Below, in pieces: positions 1 to 8,339 of a DNA stretch of 64,000 bases. The stretch comes from Paenibacillus dendrobii (GTDB taxonomy: Bacteria > Bacillota > Bacilli > Paenibacillales > Paenibacillaceae). Each line of letters begins with the position of its first letter. The first letter of the stretch is position 1. Made by a program: the position numbers and the translations under genes. Below the pieces are notes generated by a model that searched no databases, was not told the DNA's origin, and was given only the letters and a program-made list of their open reading frames with translations. Location of the stretch: contig NZ_WUBI01000001.1 of the NCBI RefSeq assembly GCF_009807035.1, positions 1,550,001-1,614,000 of the forward strand. Reading direction: 5' to 3'.

Positions 1-329
1 GCATCACTCATCCTTCTTTCGGTTCAAATTCCCGATTCTATGCGCCCTCTCCCAAATTTGTGCGCACAGCGGGGAAATGCTGAATCTTGAAGCCGAAACT
101 AAAGTCATTCACCTCCTTTCATGGATGAGTTTAAGCGGATTGAAGAATATTAATTTACATATAATGCGCTTACATTACAATACTTGTATAAAGGACAGCC
201 GATTAAGCTGCCCTTCTTCATCCTGTAACTATGTCGTTTACTATTTGTCCCTTATTCTAATCTGATTTTTTAACTTCTTCAAGCTTTAATTTGTCATTTT
301 TTAGTAAATGTTTTAAATTCTTCATTTTT
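1..329. other. intergenic, no gene recognised
   Basis: No reading frame here has a convincing ribosome binding site or protein-like composition. The stretch is AT-rich from about 130 on. It lies downstream of the minus-strand membrane protein gene that follows, but no clear T-tailed hairpin was seen. A minus-strand gene could start at the very left edge (ATG near base 11, purine-rich sequence before it), but too little is visible to call it. Confidence 0.4.
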
Positions 330-650
330 TCAAGTTTTTCTTCTTCGTCTCTCGACCAGAACAATCATCCCTACCGCCAAGATGACCGCAGCTAACAGAA
401 TAACAGTAAATCCGGCTGCTTCTCGAATCCAAAAGCCACATATCACACTCGTCACCAGCAGGATCGTTCCAATCCACATCATCAACTTTGCGCTATAGCC
501 GTCTCCTTCGAACCATTGCTGCTTGTTTCCCAAGGACTTGGAGCTTCTCGTTTCCTCCCGCTCATGGACAGGTCTTAATCTCATCGCCAAACCAAGGAGG
601 AAATAAATCAAGCTTACGATTACTCCCAAAACCAGATTACCGATATCCAT
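330..650 (-). CDS. small three-helix membrane protein, unknown function
   Basis: A 106-residue protein with three hydrophobic segments (about residues 5-24, 54-70 and 76-98), a basic loop after the first one and a basic C-terminal tail (VERRRRKT). This fits a small integral membrane protein with its tail in the cytoplasm. The overall shape recalls the C-terminal part of SdpI-like membrane proteins, but no diagnostic motif was recognised, so that is only a suggestion. It stands alone, with the next minus-strand gene ending about 60 bases upstream of its start. Confidence 0.7.
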   Translation of the reverse strand: MDIGNLVLGVIVSLIYFLLGLAMRLRPVHEREETRSSKSLGNKQQWFEGDGYSAKLMMWIGTILLVTSVICGFWIREAAGFTVILLAAVILAVGMIVLVERRRRKT

Positions 651-711
651 TGCCCATCACCGCTCTCTATCCCTTAGGATGATTTTCTTGCGCGCGATTG
701 CATCCGGGTTA

Positions 712-1230
712 TTACCTCCCCAAGCTTCTCCATTCCAAACAGATTTCCTGCAGCGACTCGCCGCCGATCTGAATGTCATCCCGCATCAAAAACTGCCCGC
801 CCATTTTTTCGTAAAAATGCAGAGCCGGATTCTCTTCGAGCACCCAAACGAGCATGGATCCGTACCCTTGCTGGAGAAAACACTCGATCATCCGCTGCAT
901 CAAAGTGCGGCCATGACCTTTTCCCTGGGCTTCTTGGAGCAGATATAACGAGTACACCTCTGCCTCGATATCCAGCTCCTGATCCCGGCAAAGCCCTCCG
1001 TTAATGAATCCTGCCACCTCGCCCGCCGGATTTTCCAGCACGAAGGTTGTCGTTTCATTGGAAGGATCCAACACCCGGGTCCATAGCTCGATCCGAGACG
1101 CAAGCTTCATGTTGTCAAGATATGAATCGGGCACGATTCCCCGGTATGTCGTCAGCCAGCTGTCCACGTGAACTTTGGCCAAACGATGTATGTCCTTATT
1201 CTCTGCCGCTCTAACGATCCATTGAACCAA
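712..1230 (-). CDS. GNAT family N-acetyltransferase
   Basis: A 172-residue single-domain GCN5-type acetyltransferase, expected to move an acetyl group from acetyl-CoA to an unknown amine. The CoA pyrophosphate loop is visible as Q102-G-K-G-H-G107 following the beta strand VYSLYLL, and the C-terminal part has the usual AxxFYEKMGG stretch. The start is TTG, chosen because AGAGG lies six bases before it. It is transcribed away from the AraC regulator to the right. The substrate cannot be read from sequence. This is one of five GNAT genes in the window. Confidence 0.9.
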   Translation of the reverse strand: MVQWIVRAAENKDIHRLAKVHVDSWLTTYRGIVPDSYLDNMKLASRIELWTRVLDPSNETTTFVLENPAGEVAGFINGGLCRDQELDIEAEVYSLYLLQEAQGKGHGRTLMQRMIECFLQQGYGSMLVWVLEENPALHFYEKMGGQFLMRDDIQIGGESLQEICLEWRSLGR

Positions 1231-1461
1231 GGCTTTCCTCTCCCCTCACTGCCAAATGATAAACTCTCGATAAGCGTATTATGTTCGACTATAGTGATCG
1301 CCGTAAGGAAAATCAAGAGTTATCTATTCAATATCTTTCGACAGACCGGCAGGTTTTGGGTTGCTTGGAACGAATAAATGAAAAAAAGAAACTAATCTAC
1401 CGGAGGTGGCCGGAACCTTACAACGATATCCAGAGCATAAGACAGCAAAGGAGAATGGGAG

Positions 1462-2310
1462 ATGGATCATGACAACAGGCATTTTATAAATAATCAACTA
1501 TCGATCTTGCGTGTACAACTGCTTTTGGCCAAACGTTCCATTTGCAGTCCGCAGTGGCGCAGGCACCATTTTATTCCCTGCTATGACAAACTGTACTATA
1601 TTTCAGAGGGCGAAGGCTGGATTCAGGTCGGCAGCGAGCAGCTGTGGCCTAAACCGGGAGAGCTCGTCTTTATTCCGGGTGGAACGCTGCAATCCTATTC
1701 CGTCACTGACGGCACCCCATTTACCAAGTACTGGTGCCATTTCAAATCCAACCTTGATTTTACGAGGCTTTTTCAGCTCTTCGGTATCCCGAAAGTTGTT
1801 GAAGCAGGCCGCTCCACTGAACTTCAATACTATTTTCAGCGGCTCGCCGAAAGCTCGTCCGAGTCCGGTCCTGCAACTTCCATCAAAATTCAATCGGCCC
1901 TGCTGTCCATCATCGCATATTTCATCGATCATGCTGAACTGAACAGCAAAACTGAAGCTGCAGCAGCTTCACCGCGCAATTTGCTGGAAACGATTCATTT
2001 TATCGACAGCCATTTGACGGAGGAGATTAGCATTCAGGATTTATCCGAATACGCCCACTTTCACCCGAATTATTTTATCCGAATGTTCAAGAAGCATTTG
2101 GGTATGACACCCATGCGATATATCCACGAACGCAGGCTGGAACAGGCGCAGCAACTCCTCGGTTCCACCGATTTGAGTGTGACCGAGATCGCCTATCAGA
2201 GCGGCTTCAAGGATGTATCCTACTTCTCGCAAGCCTTCAAGAAAAGAAACGGGCTGTCCCCCACCGAATACAGACAGGGCATGTACGACGTTAGTTTTAC
2301 AACAATGTAA
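1462..2310 (+). CDS. AraC family transcriptional regulator
   Basis: A 282-residue regulator with an N-terminal cupin-like sensing domain (about 20-120, with the GEGWIQVGSEQ and PGELVFIPGG strands) and a C-terminal double helix-turn-helix (about 180-282). The HTH signature includes LSEYAHFHPNYFIRMFKK and the final TEIAYQSGFKDVSYFSQAFK. ATG is preceded by AAAGGAG at good spacing. The next gene, a secreted beta-helix protein, follows by about 100 bases on the same strand, so it is a plausible target of this regulator; the ligand is probably a sugar, which is inference. Confidence 0.92.
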   Translation: MDHDNRHFINNQLSILRVQLLLAKRSICSPQWRRHHFIPCYDKLYYISEGEGWIQVGSEQLWPKPGELVFIPGGTLQSYSVTDGTPFTKYWCHFKSNLDFTRLFQLFGIPKVVEAGRSTELQYYFQRLAESSSESGPATSIKIQSALLSIIAYFIDHAELNSKTEAAAASPRNLLETIHFIDSHLTEEISIQDLSEYAHFHPNYFIRMFKKHLGMTPMRYIHERRLEQAQQLLGSTDLSVTEIAYQSGFKDVSYFSQAFKKRNGLSPTEYRQGMYDVSFTTM

Positions 2311-2407
2311 GTTAGCATGGCATATTCCAAGCCAAAATGTAAGCGCTGTATGATGGTGGGAACCGCTCTGCTCTGGAGCGGATTCTATCATGCGCGAGGT
2401 GGGAAAT

Positions 2408-4756
2408 TTGAGAGTAAAGACCGGTTTCAAATGTTTTCTGGTCATGTGCATCATGCTGTGCGGCAGCCTGTCCCTGACGATGAACGGGATGGCGGCCGGA
2501 TTCAACACCGCCCCTGCAGCTAAGCTGTATGTGGCAGCCGGGGGCAGCGATGAAAACGACGGCTCGCTCAAAAAGCCTTTTGCTACGCTCGAAAAGGCTC
2601 GTGATGCCATCAGGGCCATGAAAAAAGAAGGACCCCTTCCTGTTGGCGGCGTCACTGTCTTGATCCGCGGCGGGGAGTACCGTTTTACCCAAACCTTCCT
2701 ACTCAATGAAGAAGATTCCGGAACTGCGGAATCCCCTGTCACTTACGAAGCTTATCCCGGGGAAAAGGCGACGCTTACGGGCGGCATTACACTGGAACCA
2801 TCCGCATTCCATGCTGTCTCGGACCCGGAAACCCTGGCGAGAATTCCGCAGGAAGCTCAGGGTAAAGTGCAGCAGCTCGACCTTAAAGCCCTTGGTATCA
2901 CGGATTACGGCAAGCTGGGCAATATTATTGAAGTCGCGCCCGAGCTGTTCGTGAGCGGCAACGTGATGAACCTGGCCCGTTGGCCTAATAACGGATTCGC
3001 CACCGTCGGAGATGTGATCGATAAGGCGGACGACGCGGCGGGAAAAGGTTTCACCTTTACGTACAATGAGGATGGACTCCATCCGTGGAAGCAGATCGAA
3101 GACACCTGGATGCTCGGGTATTGGGGCAATGATTGGGCAACCAATGACCTGCAGATCAAATCCATCGACTTTAAACAAAAACAGATCGAAAGCTATAAGG
3201 GAACCAGCTACGGCATGAAATCCGGACAGCGGTTTTATTTCTACAATATACTGGAGGAACTGGATGCCCCGGGAGAATGGTATTTGGATCGGAGCAGCGG
3301 CATGCTCTACCTTTACCCGCCGACATCGCTGAAAGGAGCAGAGATCCAGTTATCCCTTTTCGATCAGAATTTGATCACGATGAACGGCGCGTCCAACATC
3401 ACCTTCAGCCATTTGTCCATGGAGGTCAGCCGCGGCAATGCCATTGACATGAGCGGCGGCGACAACAATCTGATCCGTTACTGCGAAATCAGCAACATGG
3501 GCGGTTATGCGCTCAAAGTGAACAGCGGCAGCAATAACGGCATCTTCGGCTCCACCATCTACGGCATGGGTAACGGAGCCATCTCTTTGAACGGCGGCGA
3601 TGCCGCGACATTAACCCCGGCAGGCAATTACGCGGACAATAACGATATCTCCAATTACGCCCGGATCAAGCTGACATATGCTTCCGCCGTGGAAGTCAAC
3701 GGGGTTGGCAACCGGGCGACGCATAACCGTATGCACAACGCGCCCCATTTTGCGATCCAGTTCAGGGGCAATGATCATAAGATTGAATACAACGATATTT
3801 ACGATGTCGTGAAGGAGACGGCCGACGCTTCGGCCATTTATTCGGGAAGAAGCTTTGTATGGCGCGGCAATACCATCAACTATAACTACATTCACGATAT
3901 CATCGCTAGCAATTTGCGGGTGTCGACGGCGGCCATTTACCTCGATGATTATATGAGCGGCGTCGAGATGCGCGGCAATGTTTTCTCCAATATCGGCAAG
4001 CAGGCCTTTAAGCTGGCCAATGGCAGGGAGAACGTCGTGGAGAACAATATCGTCATCAATTCCGGTACCTCCATCGCTTTCATGACGCGCAACTATAAGC
4101 CGGGGGAAAAGAACTACGACTCCCTGATGAGCAAATTCGATCAAGTGCCGTATCAAAGCGAACTATGGAGCAAACGCTATCCGACGCTGCCGAATATTTT
4201 GAATGACGAACCGCTGCTGCCAAAGCGCAATGTGGTGCGCAACAACCTCTTTATCAACAGCGGACCGATCACCGGAGATCAGCAGAATATGCAGCTCGGC
4301 ACTTTTGAAAACAACTTGACGCTAAATACGGAAGAAAAAGAAAAATCCGGGCTTCTGAATCCTGCAAATGGGGAAGAACGGATCAAAGATGCGGAACTGA
4401 ACGCATTAGCGAATCGCTTGCCTGAGTTCAAGCCCATTCCTTTCAGCGAAATTGGTATAAAGGCCAGCGGTCTGCCTGCCGCCCAATCCGTTTTGTCCGC
4501 AGAGATGGTTGAGTTCCAGCAGGATTCGGACCTTCCAAGCGTCAAATTAACGCTTAATGGGAACCAGCTCCTTTCCGTCCAAGATGATTCAGGTCTTCTG
4601 AGACGGGGGCAAGATTATGTCGTGCAGGATTCCTCCGTCTGGTTCACGACAAAATACTTGTCCACATTGTCGGCGGGGTATCATCCTTTTGTCTTTTCGT
4701 TCAATGCCGGAAACGATGCCTTCCTGACGCTGCACAAGAATTCTACAGCAAAATAG
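2408..4756 (+). CDS. secreted right-handed beta-helix protein
   Basis: A protein of about 782 residues with an N-terminal signal peptide (hydrophobic core FLVMCIMLCGSLSL, then an Ala-Ala-Gly exit). After it comes the segment KLYVAAGGSDENDGS, typical of secreted pectate-lyase-like parallel beta-helix proteins, and a central series of short coils with N-N-x-I/V patterns (NNLIRYCEIS, NNGIFGSTIYG, NVVENNIVIN). Such folds act on polysaccharides as lyases or hydrolases; the substrate is not known here. The TTG start is preferred over the ATG 18 bases upstream because GAGGTGGG lies eight bases before it. A hairpin terminator follows the stop. Confidence 0.88.
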   Translation: MRVKTGFKCFLVMCIMLCGSLSLTMNGMAAGFNTAPAAKLYVAAGGSDENDGSLKKPFATLEKARDAIRAMKKEGPLPVGGVTVLIRGGEYRFTQTFLLNEEDSGTAESPVTYEAYPGEKATLTGGITLEPSAFHAVSDPETLARIPQEAQGKVQQLDLKALGITDYGKLGNIIEVAPELFVSGNVMNLARWPNNGFATVGDVIDKADDAAGKGFTFTYNEDGLHPWKQIEDTWMLGYWGNDWATNDLQIKSIDFKQKQIESYKGTSYGMKSGQRFYFYNILEELDAPGEWYLDRSSGMLYLYPPTSLKGAEIQLSLFDQNLITMNGASNITFSHLSMEVSRGNAIDMSGGDNNLIRYCEISNMGGYALKVNSGSNNGIFGSTIYGMGNGAISLNGGDAATLTPAGNYADNNDISNYARIKLTYASAVEVNGVGNRATHNRMHNAPHFAIQFRGNDHKIEYNDIYDVVKETADASAIYSGRSFVWRGNTINYNYIHDIIASNLRVSTAAIYLDDYMSGVEMRGNVFSNIGKQAFKLANGRENVVENNIVINSGTSIAFMTRNYKPGEKNYDSLMSKFDQVPYQSELWSKRYPTLPNILNDEPLLPKRNVVRNNLFINSGPITGDQQNMQLGTFENNLTLNTEEKEKSGLLNPANGEERIKDAELNALANRLPEFKPIPFSEIGIKASGLPAAQSVLSAEMVEFQQDSDLPSVKLTLNGNQLLSVQDDSGLLRRGQDYVVQDSSVWFTTKYLSTLSAGYHPFVFSFNAGNDAFLTLHKNSTAK

Positions 4757-4790
4757 CGGGAACCAGCTTGGATCTGATATATAAATACGA

Positions 4791-4832
4791 AAAAGCAGCA
4801 GCTCCCGGAAGGATCTGGGGGCTGCTGCTTTT
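4791..4832. terminator. bidirectional rho-independent terminator
   Basis: Sixteen-base arms (AAAAGCAGCAGCTCCC and GGGGGCTGCTGCTTTT, one G-U pair) around a ten-base loop. It sits between the stops of two convergent genes, the beta-helix protein on the plus strand and the arginine-rich repeat protein on the minus strand, and can serve both because the A-rich left arm gives a T tail on the minus strand. Confidence 0.85.
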
Positions 4833-4845
4833 GGGGTGCTGCCGA

Positions 4846-5151
4846 TTAGCCGCGGTTACCGCGTGATCCGCCGGTGCGGTTGCCACGCGAGCCACCAGTA
4901 CGGTTGCCACGTGATCCGCCAGTACGATTGCCGCGTGATCCGCCAGTACGGTTGCCACGCGATCCGCCAGTACGGTTGCCGCGTGATCCGCCAGTACGGT
5001 CACCTCTTGTTCGGTCACCTCTTGTTCGGTCACCTCTTGTTCGGTCACCTTTTGTGCGATCACCTCTTGTACGATCACCTCTTGTACGATCACCTCTTGT
5101 GCGATCACCTCTTGAACCCTCAGTGCGGTTGCCTCTTGAATCTTCCGGCAT
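4846..5151 (-). CDS. arginine-rich tandem-repeat protein, possible CotG-like spore coat protein
   Basis: A 101-residue protein made almost wholly of two repeat families: a 13-residue head, then eight RGDRT units (residues 14-53, one unit reads KGDRT), then six GGSRGNRT units (54-101). It has no hydrophobic residues beyond the head and is strongly basic (net +1 or +2 per unit), so it should be disordered. It is a real gene: AAGGAG lies ten bases before ATG, and an upstream AC-N17-CATAGCATG resembles a sigma-K promoter. Basic low-complexity repeat proteins of the CotG type occur in spore coats; the match is by style, not by alignment. Other basic disordered roles remain possible. Confidence 0.72.
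   Translation of the reverse strand: MPEDSRGNRTEGSRGDRTRGDRTRGDRTRGDRTKGDRTRGDRTRGDRTRGDRTGGSRGNRTGGSRGNRTGGSRGNRTGGSRGNRTGGSRGNRTGGSRGNRG
4849..4992 (-). repeat. 24-base tandem repeats, six units
   Basis: Six in-frame 24-base units encode GGSRGNRT (the last ends in G). Units differ at a few third positions (for example cacgcgagc versus cacgtgatc), so the array is not a recent perfect expansion. Length is a multiple of three, so copy-number change would keep the frame. Confidence 0.9.
4993..5112 (-). repeat. 15-base tandem repeats, eight units
   Basis: Eight in-frame 15-base units encode RGDRT (one KGDRT). They form a second minisatellite directly upstream of the 24-base array in the same gene. 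Near-identity of units suggests slippage or unequal exchange; strain-to-strain length variation is expected by inference. Confidence 0.9.
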
Positions 5152-5182
5152 ACAACTTCAACTCCTTTTCGTAAGATCCATA

Positions 5183-5210
5183 CATGCTATGTGGGGAATC
5201 TAGCATTGGT
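5183..5210 (-). promoter_or_regulatory. sigma-K-like promoter of the repeat protein gene
   Basis: On the minus strand the site reads AC-N17-CATAGCATG, against the sigma-K pattern AC-N16/17-CATANNNTA; the last base of the -10 does not match. The -10 lies about 32 bases before the start codon, leaving room for a short leader holding the AAGGAG site. The match is short, so chance cannot be excluded. Confidence 0.4.
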
Positions 5211-5329
5211 TATGGCCGCACGCGCATTTTTTGATAGAGAATAAGATTTTGAGCAAAAGACTCTCATGCAAAAGTCCAAAAAATCCGGAGATGATCTCTT
5301 ATATGCTTTTATATGAATGGTATCCATAT

Positions 5330-5360
5330 AAAAAAAAAGACGAAAAGACCCTTTCGTCTT
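5330..5360 (-). terminator. rho-independent terminator
   Basis: Nine-base perfect arms (AAGACGAAA / TTTCGTCTT) with a six-base loop, followed on the minus strand by a run of at least seven T. It lies just past the stop of the 72-residue reading frame to its right, supporting a minus-strand transcript that ends here. Confidence 0.88.
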
Positions 5361-5368
5361 CACGCCCC

Positions 5369-5587
5369 TCACTTTTCATTGTTAAACTTTACAGCCAATT
5401 CGCCGCCGATAACTTCACTGCTTTCCTCGATCCCGCATAACCCCGGCATGAATGCCGTAGAGTCTGGGTAAGGATGCCCGTTTCCGCCTTTTCGAGCGAA
5501 TTGTTTCGGAGCCACAAACCGCTGCTGGCCTTTCTTAGCTTTATAGTTGTAGGCAGACTTTCCTGTTTTCGTCGGTAAGATGTTCAT
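5369..5587 (-). CDS. small conserved-looking protein, unknown function
   Basis: A 72-residue reading frame ending directly before a strong terminator and starting 11 bases after the stop of the NUDIX gene, so it probably shares that transcript. The N-terminal half is basic (KTGKSAYNYKAKKGQQ) and the C-terminal half acidic (GIEESSEVIGGELAV). No motif was recognised. The Shine-Dalgarno site is weak (GAATCTGAG), which lowers confidence; the position between NUDIX gene and terminator is the main support. Confidence 0.5.
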   Translation of the reverse strand: MNILPTKTGKSAYNYKAKKGQQRFVAPKQFARKGGNGHPYPDSTAFMPGLCGIEESSEVIGGELAVKFNNEK

Positions 5588-5598
5588 GCTCAGATTCT

Positions 5599-6090
5599 TT
5601 AAAGCTTTTTCATGCTTTCCTTCAACGTGACTTTGCTCTCCCTATCATATATCTCATAGATTTCAAAGGTCCCCTCTTCGAAAAAAAGCGGAAAACGGCG
5701 CTTAAACCAATCTTGCATCGGCAGCAAGGTCGCTTCGTGAATCGGCACCCATCGAAGTTCACCTTCAGGCGGATTCTCCAGCAATTCTCCCTCAAACGAA
5801 GTCGCCAAATAATTAAACACCATATATCTGTAGTTGGTTGAAGGGTCTACGAATTCATCCAAACCTTTGTAGATCAAGTTCGAGACGGTGAGCCCCGTTT
5901 CTTCGCGGACTTCACGTATTGCGCCTTCGGTCAGGCTTTCGGGAAAATCGACTTTGCCCCCTGGACCGATGTAGCCGGGAAAACCGCGTTTACTCGGCCG
6001 GTTAAGCAGCAAAACCTTATCTCCATCCTGTACGAGACACATTGTGTACAAGGCCACTTCAATCGGCGGCGCTGATGTTGTTGACGTCAC
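5599..6090 (-). CDS. NUDIX hydrolase
   Basis: A 163-residue enzyme predicted to hydrolyse a nucleoside diphosphate linked to another group. The NUDIX box is complete: GGKVDFPE followed by AIREVREETGL, giving G-x5-E-x7-R-E-V-x-E-E-x-G. The preceding segment LVQDGDKVLLLNRPSKRG is typical of the 8-oxo-dGTP/ADP-ribose type. GTG at 6090 is preferred to the ATG 24 bases upstream because AAGGAG lies ten bases before it. The substrate is unknown. Confidence 0.9.
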   Translation of the reverse strand: MTSTTSAPPIEVALYTMCLVQDGDKVLLLNRPSKRGFPGYIGPGGKVDFPESLTEGAIREVREETGLTVSNLIYKGLDEFVDPSTNYRYMVFNYLATSFEGELLENPPEGELRWVPIHEATLLPMQDWFKRRFPLFFEEGTFEIYEIYDRESKVTLKESMKKL

Positions 6091-6291
6091 TTTCCGTTCA
6101 CTCCTTATGTACAAAATGATGTATGATGCTCCGCAGCAGAGTTGCTCAACAATTTGTCCTGTCCACGGCTGTTCAAATTATTCCTGAAAATATTCTAGCA
6201 TATTTATTTCGAAGGGAGTATACGGCTCGGATTCATCCCTGCAAAGACGCAACTATTCTCCCGGCTGTTGTCAAGGTAGTACAGTGGACGC

Positions 6292-6317
6292 AAAAAAACC
6301 GCCCCTCCAGGGACGGT
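6292..6317 (-). terminator. rho-independent terminator
   Basis: Stem ACCGTCCC / GGGGCGGT (one mismatch) with a four-base loop and a seven-base T run on the minus strand. It ends the transcript of the adjacent membrane-anchored protein. Confidence 0.82.
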
Positions 6318-6328
6318 GGCTTCATGAA

Positions 6329-6829
6329 TCATTTCAATGTTGATATCACAATTTTGTGGCCGTGATCTTCCGGCGCAAGCTGTAGTTCCTGGTCATGCCG
6401 AATTTCCTGGATCGCTGTAAAATCTGCCGTGGATCGGTTTAATGTCACATCCAGCACAACGCTGCCTTCCTTCATGAACACAAGCTTGTTCAGAGAATCA
6501 TCATCCAGCGGATACTCCCCCAAAAAGGTCCGCTCCAGCAAATAGCCAACATAGGAGGTGCGTGTAGTCCAGGTGATGCCCGTCGTTTTTTCCATTTCGC
6601 TTTTCGTGGCATAGGGGTGAAAAACAACTATTTTATCCCAGTCTACTGGGGTCAAGTCCGACATTTTAAATGGTTTGTGATCGGAGAGAGCTGCTTGCAG
6701 CCTCTGGGAAAATGCCTCTGCACCTTCATTGCTTATCTGCTGAGACTGATATGAGAAGTAACTGATGCCAAATGGAATCAGCAGGATGATCAATAGGATG
6801 AACGGGATGATTAGCTTTTTTTTGTTCAT
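6329..6829 (-). CDS. membrane-anchored extracytoplasmic protein, unknown function
   Basis: A 166-residue protein with a basic start (MNKKK) and one strong hydrophobic segment (about residues 5-24), then a soluble, mostly beta-predicted domain. There is no lipobox Cys, so it is likely held by an uncleaved N-terminal helix with the rest outside the cell. No family motif was recognised. It is a single-gene unit, closed by the terminator just past its stop. Confidence 0.75.
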   Translation of the reverse strand: MNKKKLIIPFILLIILLIPFGISYFSYQSQQISNEGAEAFSQRLQAALSDHKPFKMSDLTPVDWDKIVVFHPYATKSEMEKTTGITWTTRTSYVGYLLERTFLGEYPLDDDSLNKLVFMKEGSVVLDVTLNRSTADFTAIQEIRHDQELQLAPEDHGHKIVISTLK

Positions 6830-7005
6830 AATGGCGCTTCTCCATTTAATTCATAGTATATTCATAGGATATATAAGAATTTATTTAATCATACCTTCTT
6901 CAGGGCATTCTTTCCAGCTTTTTTTTCACTTGCTGTATGTACGCACATAACAAAAGCGCTGCGTCTATTGCAATAGACTGACTATTCGAAAAGCCTCCGG
7001 CTAAC

Positions 7006-7043
7006 AAAAAAACGGACAAGGCTCATATACATGTGCCCTGTCC
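7006..7043 (-). terminator. rho-independent terminator
   Basis: Stem GGACAGGGC / GCCTTGTCC (one G-U) followed on the minus strand by seven T. It lies about 50 bases past the stop of the small beta-rich protein gene and closes that monocistronic unit. Confidence 0.85.
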
Positions 7044-7094
7044 ATTATTCCATGTCGATGCTATGATACTATAATCTCTTCTCTCTATCACACA

Positions 7095-7379
7095 TTAAAA
7101 ATCGGACGTCGCCACCTGGATCGTGCCGAAAACAGCGCCCCCATCAGACAGCAGTGCAGCGACTAACAGATGACTGACCGAAAGCGTCAAGCTGTTGAAC
7201 GCGGGAATCACGTACGTGATCACCGGAGCATTCACGCGCGTAATGACCAAGCTCACCGGATTCGCAGCATTGTTCTGAACGGTAACGGCCGCATTCACGC
7301 CACCAGACAGATTTTCGTAATAGGATTTACCGATGTTGGGGGCCAGGTTAAAGAATTGTTGAGGTAATAATATCGCCAT
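7095..7379 (-). CDS. small beta-rich protein, candidate spore-surface subunit
   Basis: A 94-residue protein with no signal peptide and no cysteine. Residues 28-94 alternate polar and hydrophobic positions in several strands (NAAVTVQNN, PVSLVITRV, TYVIPAFNSLTLSVS, FGTIQVAT), the layout of a single small beta-sandwich. This pattern resembles the DUF3992 type found in endospore appendage subunits, but that is by pattern only. ATG at 7379 follows a nearly perfect anti-16S match (GGAGGTGATC), so strong translation is expected; the GTG nine bases upstream overlaps that site and is rejected. A sigma-K-like promoter lies 32 bases upstream. It is monocistronic. Confidence 0.78.
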   Translation of the reverse strand: MAILLPQQFFNLAPNIGKSYYENLSGGVNAAVTVQNNAANPVSLVITRVNAPVITYVIPAFNSLTLSVSHLLVAALLSDGGAVFGTIQVATSDF

Positions 7380-7410
7380 GCCGATCACCTCCCTTCTCTG
7401 AAGGATACTG

Positions 7411-7437
7411 TATTCTATGACCGAATCTATAAAATGT
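7411..7437 (-). promoter_or_regulatory. sigma-K-like promoter
   Basis: On the minus strand the site reads AC-N16-CATAGAATA, a full match to the sigma-K pattern AC-N16/17-CATANNNTA. The -10 ends 31 bases before the ATG of the small beta-rich protein, consistent with a leader of about 25 bases. Sigma-K drives late mother-cell sporulation genes, mostly coat and crust proteins. Confidence 0.55.
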
Positions 7438-7536
7438 AACGATGATTGTCATAGGTTCAGCACCCATTTCATAGAGAAGTAGAGAGAAATGTCGACTCTA
7501 TAAAACTGGAATATCCATCTCTTGCATCCGTTCGAA

Positions 7537-8298
7537 TTAAAACAACTTGAATTTCTTTTTTTGATAAAAGGGATCAATAGACATGAAATAATCATATAAT
7601 CCCGTATCCTTGGAAAGCTCAATAAAATCGACCGGCGGATTGGGCACCGTTAACGTTTGAGCGATACTCCCGGCTTCCCGCATTACGGCTTCCCGTTCTC
7701 CGGTAAACTCGATCGCGATCAGCGTATGCGGGCTTACGTCCGTTTCAGGGTTAAAGTAATGAGCGCTATAGGCGGATTTGACCTGGCTCATCGATTTAAA
7801 CCGTCTTGCCAGTGCTTCCAGAAGCTCCGCCGGCACCGTTGTCGGTTGACCAATCATGACTTCCGTATCCTTCTGAACCTCATGCGAGGTTACCGGGTTC
7901 AAAATCGAACCGTCACGCAATGAAGCAATCTCCTCTCTCGGAAATTCCTTCCCATAGCTGGATCCCGGATTGAGCAGTACCTCGGAGCCCTCGGTTAGCT
8001 CGAAGAACGCTGCCGCATTCATCGAAATGTAATGAGCATCATGCTTAATAAATTGCTGGAGTCGAAGCAAAGACGTAAAAATCGGTACGAACTCTTTCCC
8101 ATTGTATTGTACTTGAATAAGATTGACATGATCGCCATGAACCAACTGTTTGTGCTGCTCATCACGCGTTTCCATGCCTACCTGGATCGTATATATATCT
8201 GAATTCATCAGCTCTCTGTAAAAGTCCGCCCGGGCAGCTGGATACTGAGCGGCCATGACAAGCAGCTCCTCCAGACGATTTTGCGCTTCAAATTCCAT
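7537..8298 (-). CDS. sseB: SseB family protein (enhanced serine sensitivity protein B)
   Basis: A 253-residue soluble protein with the two-part SseB layout: an N-terminal domain (about 1-125) with YTIQVG, VPIFTSLLRLQQFI and NPGSSYGKEF, and a C-terminal domain (about 140-253) with VMIGQPTTVPAELLEALARRF followed by AYSAHYFNP and HTLIAIEF. The N-terminal part pairs with PFYQKKKFKLF at the end. In E. coli SseB affects serine sensitivity; the biochemical role is not established. It is followed on the same transcript side by nothing obvious. Confidence 0.85.
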   Translation of the reverse strand: MEFEAQNRLEELLVMAAQYPAARADFYRELMNSDIYTIQVGMETRDEQHKQLVHGDHVNLIQVQYNGKEFVPIFTSLLRLQQFIKHDAHYISMNAAAFFELTEGSEVLLNPGSSYGKEFPREEIASLRDGSILNPVTSHEVQKDTEVMIGQPTTVPAELLEALARRFKSMSQVKSAYSAHYFNPETDVSPHTLIAIEFTGEREAVMREAGSIAQTLTVPNPPVDFIELSKDTGLYDYFMSIDPFYQKKKFKLF

Positions 8299-8339
8299 CG
8301 TAAATGTGCTCCTTTTCCTTAAATGTCAGCATTCGCTTT

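Noticed and set aside
77..265. 62-codon plus-strand frame near the left edge
   Set aside because: No ribosome binding site and a composition unlike a protein.
4849..5112. CRISPR-like repeat array
   Set aside because: The repeats are contiguous 15- and 24-base units in frame with a gene, with no spacers and no cas genes nearby.
4836..5203. Long reading frames on both strands over the repeat region
   Set aside because: Repetitive units that are multiples of three keep all frames open. Only the minus-strand frame with AAGGAG before ATG has a good start signal.
6963..6978. 16-base palindrome GTCTATTGCAATAGAC
   Set aside because: Perfect but without a gene start or known motif near it; could be chance.
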